The notes under the pieces are model-generated. The model was given only the letters and a program-made list of their open reading frames with translations, was not told where the DNA came from and made no database searches. Position numbers and translations under genes: made by a program. Of a stretch of 64,000 nt of DNA, positions 11,401-21,082 are shown in pieces (position 1 is the first letter of the stretch; each line of letters starts with the position of its first letter). Source of the DNA: Micromonospora sp. WMMD1082 (GTDB lineage Bacteria > Actinomycetota > Actinomycetes > Mycobacteriales > Micromonosporaceae); contig NZ_JARUBM010000002.1 of the NCBI RefSeq assembly GCF_029626175.1, forward strand, positions 2,559,001 to 2,623,000, read 5' to 3'.

Positions 11401-14400
11401 CCCATCGCGGAGAGCACGCCGGCCGGACCCACCTCCACGAACCGGGTGTGACCCGCCTCGGCGAGGGTGCGCACCGCGTCGGCGAACCGCACCGTGCGAC
11501 GGACCTGTCCCACCCAGTGGTCGGGGTCGGCCAGCAGCTCCGGCCCGGCGAAGCCGCCGGTCGCCGTGGTCACCAGCCGCAGGCGCGGCGGGTGGTACGT
11601 GAGCCCGGCCGCGACCGCGCGGAACTCCGCCAGCATCGGTTCCATCCGCGGCGAGTGGAAGGCGTGACTCACCGTGAGCCGCTTGACCTTGCGGCCCTGC
11701 TCCTCGAACCGGGCGGCGACCTCGGCCACGGCGGCCTCGTCGCCGGAGAGCACGACGGAGTTGGGGCCGTTGACGGCGGCGATGTCCAGCGCGTGTTCCC
11801 GGCCGGCGAGGTGCGGCCGCACCTCGTCCTCCGTCGCCTCGACGGCGACCATCGCACCACCGCCGGGCAACGCCTGCATGAGCCGGCCGCGTGCGGCGAC
11901 GAGGGCGCACGCGTCGTCGAGGTCCCACAGGCCGGCGACGTACGCGGCGGCCAGTTCCCCGATCGAGTGCCCGGCCACGACCTCGGGCCGTACGCCGACC
12001 GACTCCAGGAGCCGGAACAGCGCCACCTCCAGCGCGAACAGGCCGGCCTGCGTGTGGTCGGTACGGTCGAGCAGTACGGCCTCGGGCGAGTCCGGTGCGG
12101 CCCAGACCACACCGCGCAGCTCCGGCAGGTGTGCCCGCATCCGGTCGCACACCTCGTCGAAGGCGCGCGCGAAGACCGGGTACGCGGCATGCAGCTGCCG
12201 GCCCATGCCGGGGCGCTGCGAGCCCTGGCCGGTGAACAGGAAGGCCGTGCCGCCACCGCGGTCGACGCGGCCGACGACGGCGTCGGTCGACGACACGTCC
12301 TCGGCGACGGCGGACAGCTGGCGGATCAGCTCCTCGCGGTCCCGGCCGACGACGACCGCCAGGTGGTCGAAGCGGTCGCGCCGGGTGGCGAGCGTGTGGC
12401 CGACATCGGCGAGGCGGGTCTCCGCGTGGTCCCGCAGATGCCCGGCGAGGCGGGCGGCCTGGGCCCGGAGTGCGGGCTCGGTCCGCGCCGACAGCACGAG
12501 TGGCACCTCCCCGTCGACGCCCGTCCCGACGGCGGCGGCCGGCGCGGGTGGCTGCTCCAGCACGACGTGCGCGTTGGTGCCGCTCATGCCGAACGACGAG
12601 ACCGCGGCGCGGCGTGGGCGGTCCTCTGCGGGCCACGGCAGCGCGCGGGCGAGCAACTCGACCGCACCGGTGGACCAGTCGACCTCCGGCGTGGGCTCCT
12701 CGGCGTAGAGGGTCTGCGGCATGGTGGCGTGCCGCATGGCCATCACCATCTTGATGACACCACCGACGCCGGCCGCCCCCTGGGCGTGGCCGAAGTTGGA
12801 CTTGAGCGAGCCGAGCCGCAGTGGCCGGCCCCGGTCCCGTTCCCGACCGTACGTGGCGAGCAGCGCCTGCGCCTCGATCGGGTCGCCGAGGACGGTCGCG
12901 GTGCCGTGGCCCTCGACCACGTCGACGTCGGCCGGCGCGACCCCCGCATCCGCGAGCGCCTGCCGGATGACCCGTTGCTGGGCCGGGCCGTTGGGGGCGG
13001 TCAGGCCGTTGGAGGCGCCGTCGGAGTTGACGGCACTGCCGCGCACGACGGCCAGCACCGGGTGGCCCTTGCGGCGGGCGTCGTCGAGCCGTTCGAGCAG
13101 CAGCAGGCCCACGCCCTCCGCCCAGCCGGTGCCGTTCGCGCCGGCCGCGTACGACCGGCACCGGCCGTCCGGCGCGAGGTTGCCCTGGCGGGAGAACTCC
13201 ACGAAGGTCTCCGGTCCGGCCATCACGGTCGCGCCGCCGGCCAGCGCCAGCGTGCACTCCCCGCGCCGCAGCGACTGCACCGCCAGGTGCAGCGCCACGA
13301 GGGAGGACGAGCAGGCGGTGTCGAGGGTCAGGGCCGGGCCCTCCAGCCCGAAGGTGTACGCGATGCGGCCGGACGCGACGCTGCCCGACAGACCGGTGGC
13401 CAGGAAGCCCTCCACGGTGGCCGACTCGGCGTACGTGCCCCGACCGTACGTCTGTGCCGGTACCCCGGTGAAGACGCCGGTCGCGCTGCCGCGCAGGGTC
13501 GACGGCGGCAGTCCGGCGCGCTCGAACGCCTCCCAGGCTGTCTCCAGCAGCAGACGCTGCTGAGGGTCCATCGCCAGCGCCTCGCGGGAGCTGATGCCGA
13601 AGAAGGCGGCGTCGAAGTCGCCGGCGTCGTGCAGGAAACCGCCGACCTGCACGCTGCTGCGCCCGGTGGCCTCGGGGTCCGGGTCGGAGAGTTGGTCGAG
13701 GTCCCAGCCCCGGTCTTCCGGGAACGGCGACACGACGTTTCGCCCGGCGGCGACCACCTCCCACAGTTCCTCGGGCGAGGCGATCCCGCCGGGGTACCGG
13801 CACGCCATCGCGATGATGGCCACCGGCTCGTCGGGCGCGAGCGCGGCCGGGCCGGTCGCCGCCTCCTCCGCCGGCCCGGCCAGGCCCAGCTCGCGCGCCA
13901 GGTGGTCGGCGGCGGCGGCCGGCGTCGGGTGGTCGAACGCGAAGGTGGCGGGCAGTGCCAGCCCGGTCGCGGCCGACAGGGCGTTGCGCATCGCCACGGC
14001 GGAGACGGAGTCGAGACCGAGCAGGCGGAACGGCTCGTCCGGCTCGACGTCGGCCGGCTCGACGGCGGTCAGCGTGGCCACCTCGGCGAGCACCAGTCGC
14101 AGCAGGTGTTCCCGTCGCTCGGCGGCGGGCCCGGCGGCGATGTCGAGTCCGTCGGTCGACGGCGGTGCGGGGTCCGCCGCCGCCGCCAGTGGCGTGGCGG
14201 GCGGTGAGGCGGCGGGCGGTGACGTGGCGGTCACCCGGTCGGCCAGCCGCCCGGTCAGGAAGAGGAAGCCGTTCTCGTCGCGGCGCGCGGCGTCACCGGT
14301 GCGGAACCAGCCGTCGTGCAGGGCACCGGTGGTCGCCTCCGGCCGCTCGTGGTACCCGCCGGCCATCACGCTGGGCCCGCTGACCCACACCTCGCCCTCC

Positions 14401-15482
14401 TGGCCGGTACGGACGTCGGTGCCCGTGCCGGGGTCCACCAGGCGGACGCCGAGCCCGGGGACGGGCAGGCCGCACGCGGCGTCCGGGATGTCGTCCTCCG
14501 GCCCGCCGAGGGCGATCGGCCCGCAGGTCTCCGTCGTGGTGTACAGCTCCACCAGCGGGGCGTCGAAGGCGTCACGGAACGCTCCGCGCAGCGGACCTGC
14601 CCCGGCCGCGCCGCTCACCAGCGCGATGCGCAACGCCGGCCCGGCTGCGGGGCGGTCGCTCGCCCCGTCCAGCAGTTCCCGGTACGTCCCGGACGCCCCG
14701 ACGAGGACCGTCGTGGAGTGCTCGTCCAGAAGGTCGAGAAGCCGACCGGCCGGTGCCGGACCGGCAAGGTGGGCGGCCGCACCGACGGTGACCGTGCCGA
14801 GCACGAGGAGGTGGTGGGCCACCCCGTCGTGGACCGGCCGGGCCCACAGGATCCGGTCCTGCTCATCGAGGCCGATCAGGGGCGCGTACGCCGAGGCCAG
14901 TGGCCACAGCGCGTTGCGCGCGGAGGAGAGCACGCCCTTGGGGCGGCCGGTGCCGCCGGAGGTGTACGTGAGGAAGGAGAGGTCGTCGACCCCGGCGTCG
15001 TCGCGTGCGGGCTCGGCCGGCTCGGTGGTGGCCAGTTCCTCGTACCGCATCAGGTCCGGCGGCGCCGGCGTGCCGGGCTCGGTCACCAGCACGACGCGCG
15101 ACGGCGTCCCACCCGGCTCTCCGGCGAGCCGGGCGAGCCGGACGGTGTCGGTGACGACGACCTCCGCGCCGCTGTCGTCGAGCAGCTCCCGCAGCTGCGC
15201 CCGCGTCGCGGCGGGGTCGACCGTGACGGCGATGGCGCCGGCCCGGGCCACCGCGATGGCGGCCTCGACGGCGGTGACCCCGCCGTCCAGGTGGATCGCG
15301 ACCCGGTCGGTCGGGTACACCCCGGCGGCGGCGAGGTGGCCGGCGATCCGCCGGGTACGCGCCTCAAGCTGCGCGTACCCGACGCGCCGTCGGGAATCGG
15401 AGAACGCCACGCGGTCGCCGTACCGGCGGGCGTGCAGCGCGAGCGACTCGTGCAACGGCCGGATCAGGTCGGATCGGAACAT
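8427..15482 (-). CDS. Type I PKS with acyl-ligase/ACP loading unit and one extension module
   Basis: Starts the polyketide chain. The ATG at 15482 opens an acyl-AMP ligase-like domain (residues ~10-415) with [10 protein letters not shown] (A3-like, ~175), TTETCG (~317) and GWFRTGD. It stops just after GRLADR, the hinge, so the C-terminal subdomain with the usual A10 lysine is absent. An ACP follows (LGLDSVS ~490), then KS (TACSSS), AT with GHSIG (~1174) and HAFH (malonyl-CoA), DH with HAVLD...P (~1477) and DAALH, KR with GGTGTVG (~1927) and an LDD B-type motif, a second ACP (GFDSL ~2230) and a C-terminal docking tail. Expected chemistry is loading of an activated carboxylic acid, one malonyl extension, reduction and dehydration. 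The truncated ligase may need a partner, and the free-standing ligase at 19517-21082 is the obvious candidate. The DH has Asp at the usual Gly of HxxxGxxxxP. Confidence 0.95.
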   Translation of the reverse strand: MFRSDLIRPLHESLALHARRYGDRVAFSDSRRRVGYAQLEARTRRIAGHLAAAGVYPTDRVAIHLDGGVTAVEAAIAVARAGAIAVTVDPAATRAQLRELLDDSGAEVVVTDTVRLARLAGEPGGTPSRVVLVTEPGTPAPPDLMRYEELATTEPAEPARDDAGVDDLSFLTYTSGGTGRPKGVLSSARNALWPLASAYAPLIGLDEQDRILWARPVHDGVAHHLLVLGTVTVGAAAHLAGPAPAGRLLDLLDEHSTTVLVGASGTYRELLDGASDRPAAGPALRIALVSGAAGAGPLRGAFRDAFDAPLVELYTTTETCGPIALGGPEDDIPDAACGLPVPGLGVRLVDPGTGTDVRTGQEGEVWVSGPSVMAGGYHERPEATTGALHDGWFRTGDAARRDENGFLFLTGRLADRVTATSPPAASPPATPLAAAADPAPPSTDGLDIAAGPAAERREHLLRLVLAEVATLTAVEPADVEPDEPFRLLGLDSVSAVAMRNALSAATGLALPATFAFDHPTPAAAADHLARELGLAGPAEEAATGPAALAPDEPVAIIAMACRYPGGIASPEELWEVVAAGRNVVSPFPEDRGWDLDQLSDPDPEATGRSSVQVGGFLHDAGDFDAAFFGISSREALAMDPQQRLLLETAWEAFERAGLPPSTLRGSATGVFTGVPAQTYGRGTYAESATVEGFLATGLSGSVASGRIAYTFGLEGPALTLDTACSSSLVALHLAVQSLRRGECTLALAGGATVMAGPETFVEFSRQGNLAPDGRCRSYAAGANGTGWAEGVGLLLLERLDDARRKGHPVLAVVRGSAVNSDGASNGLTAPNGPAQQRVIRQALADAGVAPADVDVVEGHGTATVLGDPIEAQALLATYGRERDRGRPLRLGSLKSNFGHAQGAAGVGGVIKMVMAMRHATMPQTLYAEEPTPEVDWSTGAVELLARALPWPAEDRPRRAAVSSFGMSGTNAHVVLEQPPAPAAAVGTGVDGEVPLVLSARTEPALRAQAARLAGHLRDHAETRLADVGHTLATRRDRFDHLAVVVGRDREELIRQLSAVAEDVSSTDAVVGRVDRGGGTAFLFTGQGSQRPGMGRQLHAAYPVFARAFDEVCDRMRAHLPELRGVVWAAPDSPEAVLLDRTDHTQAGLFALEVALFRLLESVGVRPEVVAGHSIGELAAAYVAGLWDLDDACALVAARGRLMQALPGGGAMVAVEATEDEVRPHLAGREHALDIAAVNGPNSVVLSGDEAAVAEVAARFEEQGRKVKRLTVSHAFHSPRMEPMLAEFRAVAAGLTYHPPRLRLVTTATGGFAGPELLADPDHWVGQVRRTVRFADAVRTLAEAGHTRFVEVGPAGVLSAMGPACLPDTVTADFIPLLRADRAEPRALAGALAELAVRGAAVDWPVVFADRAARHADLPTYAFQRHRYWLTPVGVADVSAAGLRPVAHPLLGAAVDLADPPRLVLTGLLSTRSHPWLADHAVLDTVVVPGTAFVELALAAAGEAGCDLVEELTVAAPLVVPDTGGASVQVDVAAPDDEGRRSFTVRSRAPDADDWTEHATGTMVAEAPEPDLAPAPWPPVGAKEIEVDGRYDAIAAVGLRYGPAFQGLRAAWARDDELFAEVELPGPARAGADAYAIHPALSDAALHVLFAGPDGATRPAMPFAWTGVSVAATGATALRVRLRRTGDDTIALQASDPSGLPVFSIESLTTRPVAAEQLAAASRSAAGSPYRVDWVAVSGGDGPAADRWAVLGPDPFEIAGPDRDGRAPTGYADVPALAAAVAGGASPPAVAVATCAGGPDGPHAPVHRALEVVRDWLASDGLAGTPLVVLTRNAVAAADDEDVDDLDAAAVWGLLRSAQAEHPDRFVLVDLDGTPSALDALPAAVACGEAQVAVRAGALSTPRLLRDSAGTGTGPALDPEGTVLVTGGTGTVGAVVAAHLVRQHGVRRLLLASRRGAAAPGAAEVVADLTALGAHVEVAACDVADRAALAELLGAVPAGHPLVGVVHAAGVLDDGVVASLTPERLDAVLRAKADAAANLHELTAGLDLGLFALFSSASGILGAPGQGAYAAANTYLDALAHHRRQRGLAASSMAWGLWETRSELTSQVGERDLARMARSGALPMPTAKGLALFDAAVASGRPLTVPIRLDAAVLRGGADGLPPVLRSLATGPARRDRSASGGPDLARRLADLAEAEQEQILLDLVRVQTATVLAHPSPAAISPSAAFKELGFDSLTAVELRNRINAVTGLRLPATMTFDFPSPEALVKHLMEQIGGGRGRSPAGEVATQIALLEAALRSIEPAELDVGQDVSADLRRLQTLWRSKAGADADDDLAGATADDVFLLLDAELDR

Positions 15483-15523
15483 GTGCCTTCCCTACTCTGG
15501 CCGGGCGCGGGTGGCCGCACCGC

Positions 15524-16726
15524 TCAGTACTTCACCGGCAGATCCGCGAGCGTGATGATGTTGGGCGAAGTCCGCCACTTCAGCTCTTCGCGCGGCACGG
15601 CGAGGCTGATGTCGGGGAACCGCGCCAGCAGCGAGCGCAGGGACAGCTGGATCTCCAGACGGCCGAGGTCCGCGCCGGTGCAGAAGTGCGGGCCGCCCCC
15701 GAAGGCGATGTGCTTGCTGACGTCGTCACGGTCGACGTCCAGGATGTCCGGGTCGGTGAAGATGTCCGGGTCACGGTTCGCGGCGGCGAGGTTGAGGTAG
15801 ACGGTGTCGCCGGACTTGATCGTGACACCGCCGATCTCCAGGTCCTCGGTGGCGAAGCGGCGGAACCCGTTGTGCACGGCGGTGCCCACCCGGATCAGCT
15901 CCTCCGCCGCCTGCGGGATCTGGTCGGGGTCCTCCTTGATCCGCTGCAGCAGCTCCGGATGGTCGAACAGCGCCAGGACGGCGTTGCTGATCGTCCCGGC
16001 GGTGGTGTCGAAGCCGGCGAACAGCACCGCGCCGACGAACGTGGAGACCTCCTGCGGGTGCAGGCCGACGCCGTCCTTGTCCTTGCCGAACATCCAGTGC
16101 GACATCAGGTCGTCCTTGGGCTCCCTGATCTTGTCGTCCTTCATCTCCATGATCATCTCGCGGACCCGCACCTGGACGTGGGCGTTCTCCTCGTCGGTGC
16201 CGCCCAGCAGCAGGTCGGACCACTCCTTCATCTCCGCGACGTACTTGTGCGGGATGCCGATGATCTCCGAGATCATGGTGGCGGGAAGCGGGACGGCGAA
16301 CTCGCGGACCAGTTCGGCCTCGCTCTTCTCCGCCATCTTGTCCAGCAGGCCGTCGATGACCTCCTGGATCCGGGGCCGCAGCCGCTCGATGTTCTTCGGC
16401 AGGAACACGTGGCTCACGAAGCGCCGCAGCCGGGTGTGCTCGGGCGGGTCCGTGTAGACGAGCCCGCCGACCCGGACACCCTCGGGCAACCGTTCGGTGA
16501 TGAACTGCGGGCCCGCGTACTTCCGGGGCCGGGCGAGCCGGCGGTCCCGCAGACCGGCGTGCACGTCCTCGTACCGCGTGACCATCCACACCGGGCTGTT
16601 GTCGACGAGGCACACCTCGATCGGCCGGCCGTCGGCGTGCAGGTCGGCATAGAGCTGGTACGGGTTGTTGAAGAACTCGCCCTCGAAGAGCTTGGGGTGG
16701 GCATGGACGGGACAGGTCTGCACCAT
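15524..16726 (-). CDS. Cytochrome P450
   Basis: Haem-thiolate monooxygenase of 400 residues, the usual bacterial length, presumably tailoring the cluster product. The I-helix has AGFDTTAGT, the K-helix ExxR is EELIR, and the haem loop is FGGGPHFCTGADLGR with the axial Cys. It lies 41 bp upstream of the loading PKS and follows the MbtH-like gene closely, so co-transcription is likely. A 3Fe-4S ferredoxin at 29556-29747 is a plausible electron donor. Substrate and position of oxidation cannot be read from the sequence. Confidence 0.95.
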   Translation of the reverse strand: MVQTCPVHAHPKLFEGEFFNNPYQLYADLHADGRPIEVCLVDNSPVWMVTRYEDVHAGLRDRRLARPRKYAGPQFITERLPEGVRVGGLVYTDPPEHTRLRRFVSHVFLPKNIERLRPRIQEVIDGLLDKMAEKSEAELVREFAVPLPATMISEIIGIPHKYVAEMKEWSDLLLGGTDEENAHVQVRVREMIMEMKDDKIREPKDDLMSHWMFGKDKDGVGLHPQEVSTFVGAVLFAGFDTTAGTISNAVLALFDHPELLQRIKEDPDQIPQAAEELIRVGTAVHNGFRRFATEDLEIGGVTIKSGDTVYLNLAAANRDPDIFTDPDILDVDRDDVSKHIAFGGGPHFCTGADLGRLEIQLSLRSLLARFPDISLAVPREELKWRTSPNIITLADLPVKY

Positions 16727-16738
16727 GTGACGCCTCGC

Positions 16739-16960
16739 TCAGGATCGGTGGGCCGCTACCGGCCCGTCTTGGTAAGGGGGCGGCGGACGCAGGTCCGCCC
16801 ACTCGCGTTCCACGTAGTCGTGACAGGTCTTCCGGTCGCTTGCCGCAACCACCACGCGCCACCCCGCCGGCACGTCCGCGAACGCGGGCCACAGCGAGTG
16901 CTGCCCGTCGTCGTTGGCGAGCACCAGGAACGTGCCGTCGGGATCGTCGAAGGGATTCAC
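16739..16960 (-). CDS. MbtH-like protein
   Basis: Small chaperone-like activator of NRPS adenylation domains, 73 residues. The family signature is clear: NPFDDPDGTF near the start, QHSLWP, then VPAGWRVV and YVEREWADLRP. The GTG start at 16960 overlaps the stop of the IPP isomerase gene (GTGA), so the two are translationally coupled. MbtH proteins normally serve NRPS adenylation domains and none lies in the window. Either NRPS modules lie beyond the left edge or the protein assists another adenylating domain of this cluster. Confidence 0.9.
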   Translation of the reverse strand: MNPFDDPDGTFLVLANDDGQHSLWPAFADVPAGWRVVVAASDRKTCHDYVEREWADLRPPPPYQDGPVAAHRS

Positions 16961-17559
16961 GAGGTACTCCGCACCGTCGCCGAGGCGGGCCGGGCCGCTG
17001 GTGGCAGCTCCGCCGAGTCGGCGATCGGCCAACCGGCGGGCCACCGGCCGAGCGCGTCGAGCTGCTCGACCTGGCGGCGGCACCACGGCGACACGTCCCG
17101 GGTGCCGCCGCGCACCCCGGCGGCGAAGGGCGCCCAGTCCACCCACGTCCACTCCTCGACCTCGGACGGGTCGGGCCGCGGATCGTCGTCGACGACGGCC
17201 CGGTACACCGGGCACCACTCGTTCTCGACCACGCCGTCGTCCATCACCGCCCGGTAGCGGAACCGGGGCAGCACCAGGTCGACGGCGGGGACGTCGAGCC
17301 CCAGCTCCTGCCGGAGCCGGCGCAGGACCGCCTCGGCCATCGGCTCGTCCGGCCCCGGGTGCCCGCAGCAGCTGTTCGTCCACACGCCGGGCCAGGTCTT
17401 CTTGGACAGCGCCCGTCGGGTCAGCAGCAACCGACCCCGCGAGTCGACCAGGTAACAGGAGAAGGCCAGGTGCAGCGGCGTGTCACGGTGGTGGACGGTC
17501 GCCTTGTCGGCGGCGCCGACCGCCCGGCCCGAGTCGTCCAACAGGATCACCGACTCCAT
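16957..17559 (-). CDS. idi: Isopentenyl-diphosphate delta-isomerase, type I
   Basis: Interconverts IPP and DMAPP. The Nudix-type fold carries both catalytic signatures: TNSCCGHP with the active-site Cys and ENEWCP with the active-site Glu, plus ELGLD of the Nudix helix. I chose the ATG at 17559 (MESVILLDD) because GGGAGG sits just upstream and it gives 200 residues, near the usual size. An in-frame ATG at 17598 would add 13 residues and cannot be excluded. Placement inside the biosynthetic operon, with a UbiA prenyltransferase at the far end of the cluster, suggests it supplies DMAPP or longer prenyl donors for an isoprenoid part of the product. Confidence 0.92.
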   Translation of the reverse strand: MESVILLDDSGRAVGAADKATVHHRDTPLHLAFSCYLVDSRGRLLLTRRALSKKTWPGVWTNSCCGHPGPDEPMAEAVLRRLRQELGLDVPAVDLVLPRFRYRAVMDDGVVENEWCPVYRAVVDDDPRPDPSEVEEWTWVDWAPFAAGVRGGTRDVSPWCRRQVEQLDALGRWPAGWPIADSAELPPAARPASATVRSTS

Positions 17560-17615
17560 CGCGACCTCCCGCGTTGTCGGCACGTGGTTGAGCGGCATGA
17601 CGACGGCTCCATCGA

Positions 17616-18425
17616 TCAGAGGATCTGGATGCGCTGGAGGTGCCGGGACGAGTCACCCCGGAAGGCGTTCCGCCCGTGCAGCAGGGCCTGGTTGTCGACG
17701 ATCACGATGTCGCCGTCCCGCCACTCGTGGTGGTAGCAGACCTCGGCATCGTGCAGCCGGTCGCGCAGGTCGGTCATGAACGCGTCGGCGTCCTGCGGCG
17801 CGACACCGTCGACGGTCAGGAAGACCGGGTTCTGGTAGACGGCCGGGTCGAGGGGCTCCCCGTACCGCATGATCGTCTCGCCGGTCTCGCTGTGCGTGGC
17901 CAGCAGTGACGCGGTCACCTGACCGCCGTAGTAGGCCAGCTTGTCGGTGCGGTAGGTGACGTCGACCGACCCCCAGTCGCGCCGCAGGTCGTCGCCGGCC
18001 CGCCGGATCACCTCGGTGGTGTCGGAGAAGACCGTCTCCCCGCCGCCACCGACGGGCGGCGCCTGCACGCACTGGAAGAGGAAGTACCGGGGCGCCTGCT
18101 TGGCGAACGCCCCGTCCCAGTGGAACGGCACGTCGCTGCGGCTGAACAGGTAGTTCTTCGGCTCGTCCATGATCACCAGATCGAGCACGGCGCCGAAGTC
18201 CCAGGTGAGGATCTCTCCCCAGCCCTCGCAGTAGCTGACCAGGTCCTCGGTGGAGAGCAGCGGGAAGCCCCGCAGCACGAGCACCTTCGCGGCGATCGTC
18301 CACTCCTCCAGCGTCGCCGGCGGGATCGCGCGCAGGTCGCCGTCGCCGTGGGGCGCGGTCACGACTTCCCCGAAGGGAGACAGTGGGGTACGGGTGACGG
18401 TGGTGGTCTTCTCGATCGCGGTCAC
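17616..18425 (-). CDS. PvcB-type Fe(II)/2-oxoglutarate dioxygenase
   Basis: Non-haem iron oxygenase of the TauD fold, 269 residues. HWDG gives the His-x-Asp metal pair and HGRNAF near the C-terminus gives the distal His and following region. The stretch around YCEGWGEILTWDFGAVLDL and the VPFHWDG block resemble PvcB of paerucumarin biosynthesis more than ScoE or taurine dioxygenase, judged from memory of those families. PvcB enzymes desaturate the amino-acid isonitrile made by PvcA. The GTG start overlaps the stop of the PvcA-type gene (GTGA), which supports a two-step pathway. The exact outcome, desaturation with or without decarboxylation, cannot be predicted. Confidence 0.88.
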   Translation of the reverse strand: MTAIEKTTTVTRTPLSPFGEVVTAPHGDGDLRAIPPATLEEWTIAAKVLVLRGFPLLSTEDLVSYCEGWGEILTWDFGAVLDLVIMDEPKNYLFSRSDVPFHWDGAFAKQAPRYFLFQCVQAPPVGGGGETVFSDTTEVIRRAGDDLRRDWGSVDVTYRTDKLAYYGGQVTASLLATHSETGETIMRYGEPLDPAVYQNPVFLTVDGVAPQDADAFMTDLRDRLHDAEVCYHHEWRDGDIVIVDNQALLHGRNAFRGDSSRHLQRIQIL

Positions 18426-19399
18426 GGGGTCTCCTCGGGCTTGGCCTGCGGGTGGACGAAGTGGCTCGGCCGGCTGTTGCGCCAGATGAGGGACGCGTTC
18501 ATCGCCTCGGCGTGACTGCGCTTCACCAGGGTGACGGTGGCGCCGTCGTCGAGGATCACGCCGTGCCAGGGGGTCAGCCAGCTGTCCCGGGTACGCACCA
18601 GGTGGAACCCGATCTTCTCGGCGTGGCTGGGTTGCGGGTGGATGGACAGTCGCAGCGCCTCCGGGAAGACCTCACCGACCAGGTCGCTCCACGCGTTGCT
18701 ACGCAGGATGACCTGGTACGCCATGTCCTTGCAGACGGTGCGCAGCCGGGTCCGGCTCATCGTGGAGTTGAGGGCTGTCTGGTCCTCGACCATGAACCGG
18801 TGCATGCCGTTGAACATGGTGCAGGCCGCCTCGTCCGTGCGTACCCTCTCGCGGATCTCCTCGACGGGCCGGGCGTGCTGGGCGATCAGCCGCCTGCGCA
18901 TCTCGTCGTACGAGACCGCGGCGCCGAAGGCGTCGTCCAGCGAGTACGTGTCGATCGACCCGCCGCCGGTCTCTCCGATCATGCGCTTGAGGTGCCGGCG
19001 GTACTGCGTGACATCGTCGTCCGGAATGCCGAGCACGTCGCTGAAGACGTGGCCGTCGGAGCAGATGGTGACGCGCGCGCCCGGCGGGTAGAAGTGCCGG
19101 ACCTGATCGCAGAACGACTCCAGGAAGTCGATCGAGAGCCGTTCGGCGAGGTCGGGCAGGGTGCCGAGCACCTTGCGGGGGTTACGGGACTTCGCGGGGA
19201 ACGCCGGGATCACGAAGTGGACCGGCTCGCGCCGTTCCACGAACGCGGCCGCTCGGGCGCGGTGGGGAGCAAAGCAGTCCGGGCACGGTTGCCGGGCGCA
19301 CGGGTCCGTGTCCGAGGCGAGCCGTCGGAACCGGAAGACCAGGCTCAGCAACTTCTCGACGGCGACCTCCACCGGTTGTGCCAGGCCGACGTGCACCAT
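18422..19399 (-). CDS. PvcA/DIT1-family isonitrile synthase
   Basis: Expected to convert the amino group of an aromatic amino acid into an isonitrile, as PvcA and IsnA do with ribulose-5-phosphate as carbon donor. The 325-residue length matches the family. Family blocks are evident: FPAKSRNPRKVLGTLPDLAE, VTICSDGHVFSDVLGIPD, and near the C-terminus LRLSIHPQPSHAEKIGFHLV and TPWHGVILDDG. The N-terminal Cys cluster (CARQPCPDCF) is also seen. It is translationally coupled to the PvcB-type gene and lies 117 bp downstream of the acyl ligase gene. Family membership is firm; the substrate is unknown, and some DIT1 homologues may do other chemistry. Confidence 0.9.
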   Translation of the reverse strand: MVHVGLAQPVEVAVEKLLSLVFRFRRLASDTDPCARQPCPDCFAPHRARAAAFVERREPVHFVIPAFPAKSRNPRKVLGTLPDLAERLSIDFLESFCDQVRHFYPPGARVTICSDGHVFSDVLGIPDDDVTQYRRHLKRMIGETGGGSIDTYSLDDAFGAAVSYDEMRRRLIAQHARPVEEIRERVRTDEAACTMFNGMHRFMVEDQTALNSTMSRTRLRTVCKDMAYQVILRSNAWSDLVGEVFPEALRLSIHPQPSHAEKIGFHLVRTRDSWLTPWHGVILDDGATVTLVKRSHAEAMNASLIWRNSRPSHFVHPQAKPEETP

Positions 19400-19516
19400 T
19401 TCGTCTCCTCAGCATGGTGCGGGATCAACGGGGTGACGGCAGCAGCAGTGTCAGCGCTGCCGTCGAGTCGAGCGGGTCACCACCGACCGGTGGTGACCGG
19501 GATGGGTCGCCGGGAG

Positions 19517-21082
19517 TCAGTTGACGAGGCGTTCATGCCCACGCCAGAACCGATCCCGGAGTTCGCGACGTAGGACCTTTCCGCTCGCGTTGCGGGGCAC
19601 CGACTCGACCATCTCGTACTGCTGCGGGGTCTTGAACGGGGCGAGCCGGCCGGACAGGAACCCGGCCAGTTCCCGGGCGTCGGCGCGTTCGCCGGGCCGG
19701 GGTACGACGAAGGCATGCACCGCCTCGCCCCAGCGCTCGTCCGGCACCCCGATCACGGCCGCCTCGGCGACCGCCGGGTGCTTGGCGAGCGCCGCCTCCA
19801 CCTCGGCCGGGTAGACGTTCTCCCCACCCACAATGATCATGTCCTTGATCCGGTCGCGGATGAACAGGTAGCCGTCCTCGTCCAGGTAGCCGGCGTCACC
19901 GGTGTGCACCCAGCCGTCGACGAGCGTCTGCGCGGTCGCCTCCGGCCTGTTCCAGTACTCCAGCATCGCGGCCGGGGTGCGCAGCAGCACCTCGCCGATC
20001 TCCCCGGCGGGCAGCCGCCGGCCACCCTCGCCGACGACCGCGACCTCGAAGCCCGGGTACGGCCGGCCGGCCGCCTGCAACCTGGTGCTGCCGATGTAGT
20101 GGTCGGCCGGGGGAAGGCACATCGCGGTGTTGCCGGTCTCGGTGAGTCCGTAGATCTGCGCGAAGTCGCAGTCGAACGTCTTGATGCACTCGGCGAGCAG
20201 CGGCTCGGAGATGGGCGAGCCACCGTAGACGACCTTGCGAACGGCGGTGAAGTCCGCGCTGCCCACGCCGGGCTCGGCCAGCACCAGGCGCAGCATCGCC
20301 GGCACCATGCCGGCGACCGTGACACCCTCGGCACGGATCAGCGCGACCGTCTCCGCCGGCGTGAACACGGGCATCACGATGTTGGTGATCCCGGCGGCCA
20401 GCCCCTGCACCACCCACCAGAGGCCACCGATGTGGAAGCCCGGCACGCAGACCAGGCTCCGGTCGCCGTCGTGCCAGTCCAGCCAGTCCAGACCGGCTCC
20501 GGCCAGCGCCTCGCGCACCGCGAAGAAGCTGCGGTGGGCGAGTACGACCCCCTTGGGCAGGCCGGTCGTGCCGCTGGTGTAGATCTGCGCGACCGCGTCG
20601 TCGGGGTCGACGCGGGTCAGCGGGTTGGTGTCCGGGTGGGGCGCGATCCACTCGACGAAACCGGCGCCCGGGGCGTCCGGCCGGTCCAGCCGGACCACCC
20701 GCAGGCCGGGTCGCTCGGCGGCGATCCGGTCGGCGGTCGCCTCGGCGTCGGCGTCGACGAAGAGCAGCGTCGCGCCGGAGTCACTCAGCACGTGCTCCAC
20801 CTCGTCGGCGGCGAGCCGCCAGTTCACCGGCACCAGCACGGCGCCGGCCTTGGCGATCCCGAGGAGCAGCTCGTAGTAGTGCTCGGAGTCCTTGCCGTAC
20901 CAGGCGATCCGGTCGCCGCGACGCAGGCCCGCGGCGCGGATGGCGTGCGCCGCCCGGTTGCTCGCCGCCTGCAGGTCGGCGTAGCTGACCGACCGGCCCG
21001 CGCACTGCACGGCGGTGACGTCGGCGCGCCGGGCGGCGTGCGCCCGGACGACATCGACGAGCGTACGCATCGGCGTGCTCAT
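19517..21082 (-). CDS. Acyl-CoA/acyl-ACP ligase (FadD-like)
   Basis: Adenylates a carboxylic acid and transfers it to CoA or a carrier protein. The 521-residue protein is complete: YTSGTTGLPKGVV (A3), YGLTETG (A5), WVHTGDAGYLDEDGY (A7), RIKDMIIVGGENVYP (A8) and PRNASGKVLRR with the catalytic Lys (A10). The ATG at 21082 overlaps the stop of the FcoT-like gene (ATGA), so the two are coupled. A FadD-FcoT pair also occurs in ScoC/ScoD-type isonitrile lipopeptide clusters and in the mycobacterial Rv0098-Rv0099 locus. It could activate the starter acid for the PKS, whose own ligase domain is truncated. Confidence 0.92.
   Translation of the reverse strand: MSTPMRTLVDVVRAHAARRADVTAVQCAGRSVSYADLQAASNRAAHAIRAAGLRRGDRIAWYGKDSEHYYELLLGIAKAGAVLVPVNWRLAADEVEHVLSDSGATLLFVDADAEATADRIAAERPGLRVVRLDRPDAPGAGFVEWIAPHPDTNPLTRVDPDDAVAQIYTSGTTGLPKGVVLAHRSFFAVREALAGAGLDWLDWHDGDRSLVCVPGFHIGGLWWVVQGLAAGITNIVMPVFTPAETVALIRAEGVTVAGMVPAMLRLVLAEPGVGSADFTAVRKVVYGGSPISEPLLAECIKTFDCDFAQIYGLTETGNTAMCLPPADHYIGSTRLQAAGRPYPGFEVAVVGEGGRRLPAGEIGEVLLRTPAAMLEYWNRPEATAQTLVDGWVHTGDAGYLDEDGYLFIRDRIKDMIIVGGENVYPAEVEAALAKHPAVAEAAVIGVPDERWGEAVHAFVVPRPGERADARELAGFLSGRLAPFKTPQQYEMVESVPRNASGKVLRRELRDRFWRGHERLVN

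Noticed and set aside
81..14207. Very long open frames on the plus strand opposite the PKS genes
   Set aside because: They are antisense shadows of high-GC coding sequence: Arg/Gly/His/Pro-rich translations without domains, while the minus strand encodes continuous PKS domains.
17616..18425. ScoE-type isonitrile-forming oxidase
   Set aside because: The sequence blocks resemble PvcB rather than ScoE, and the gene is coupled to a PvcA homologue.
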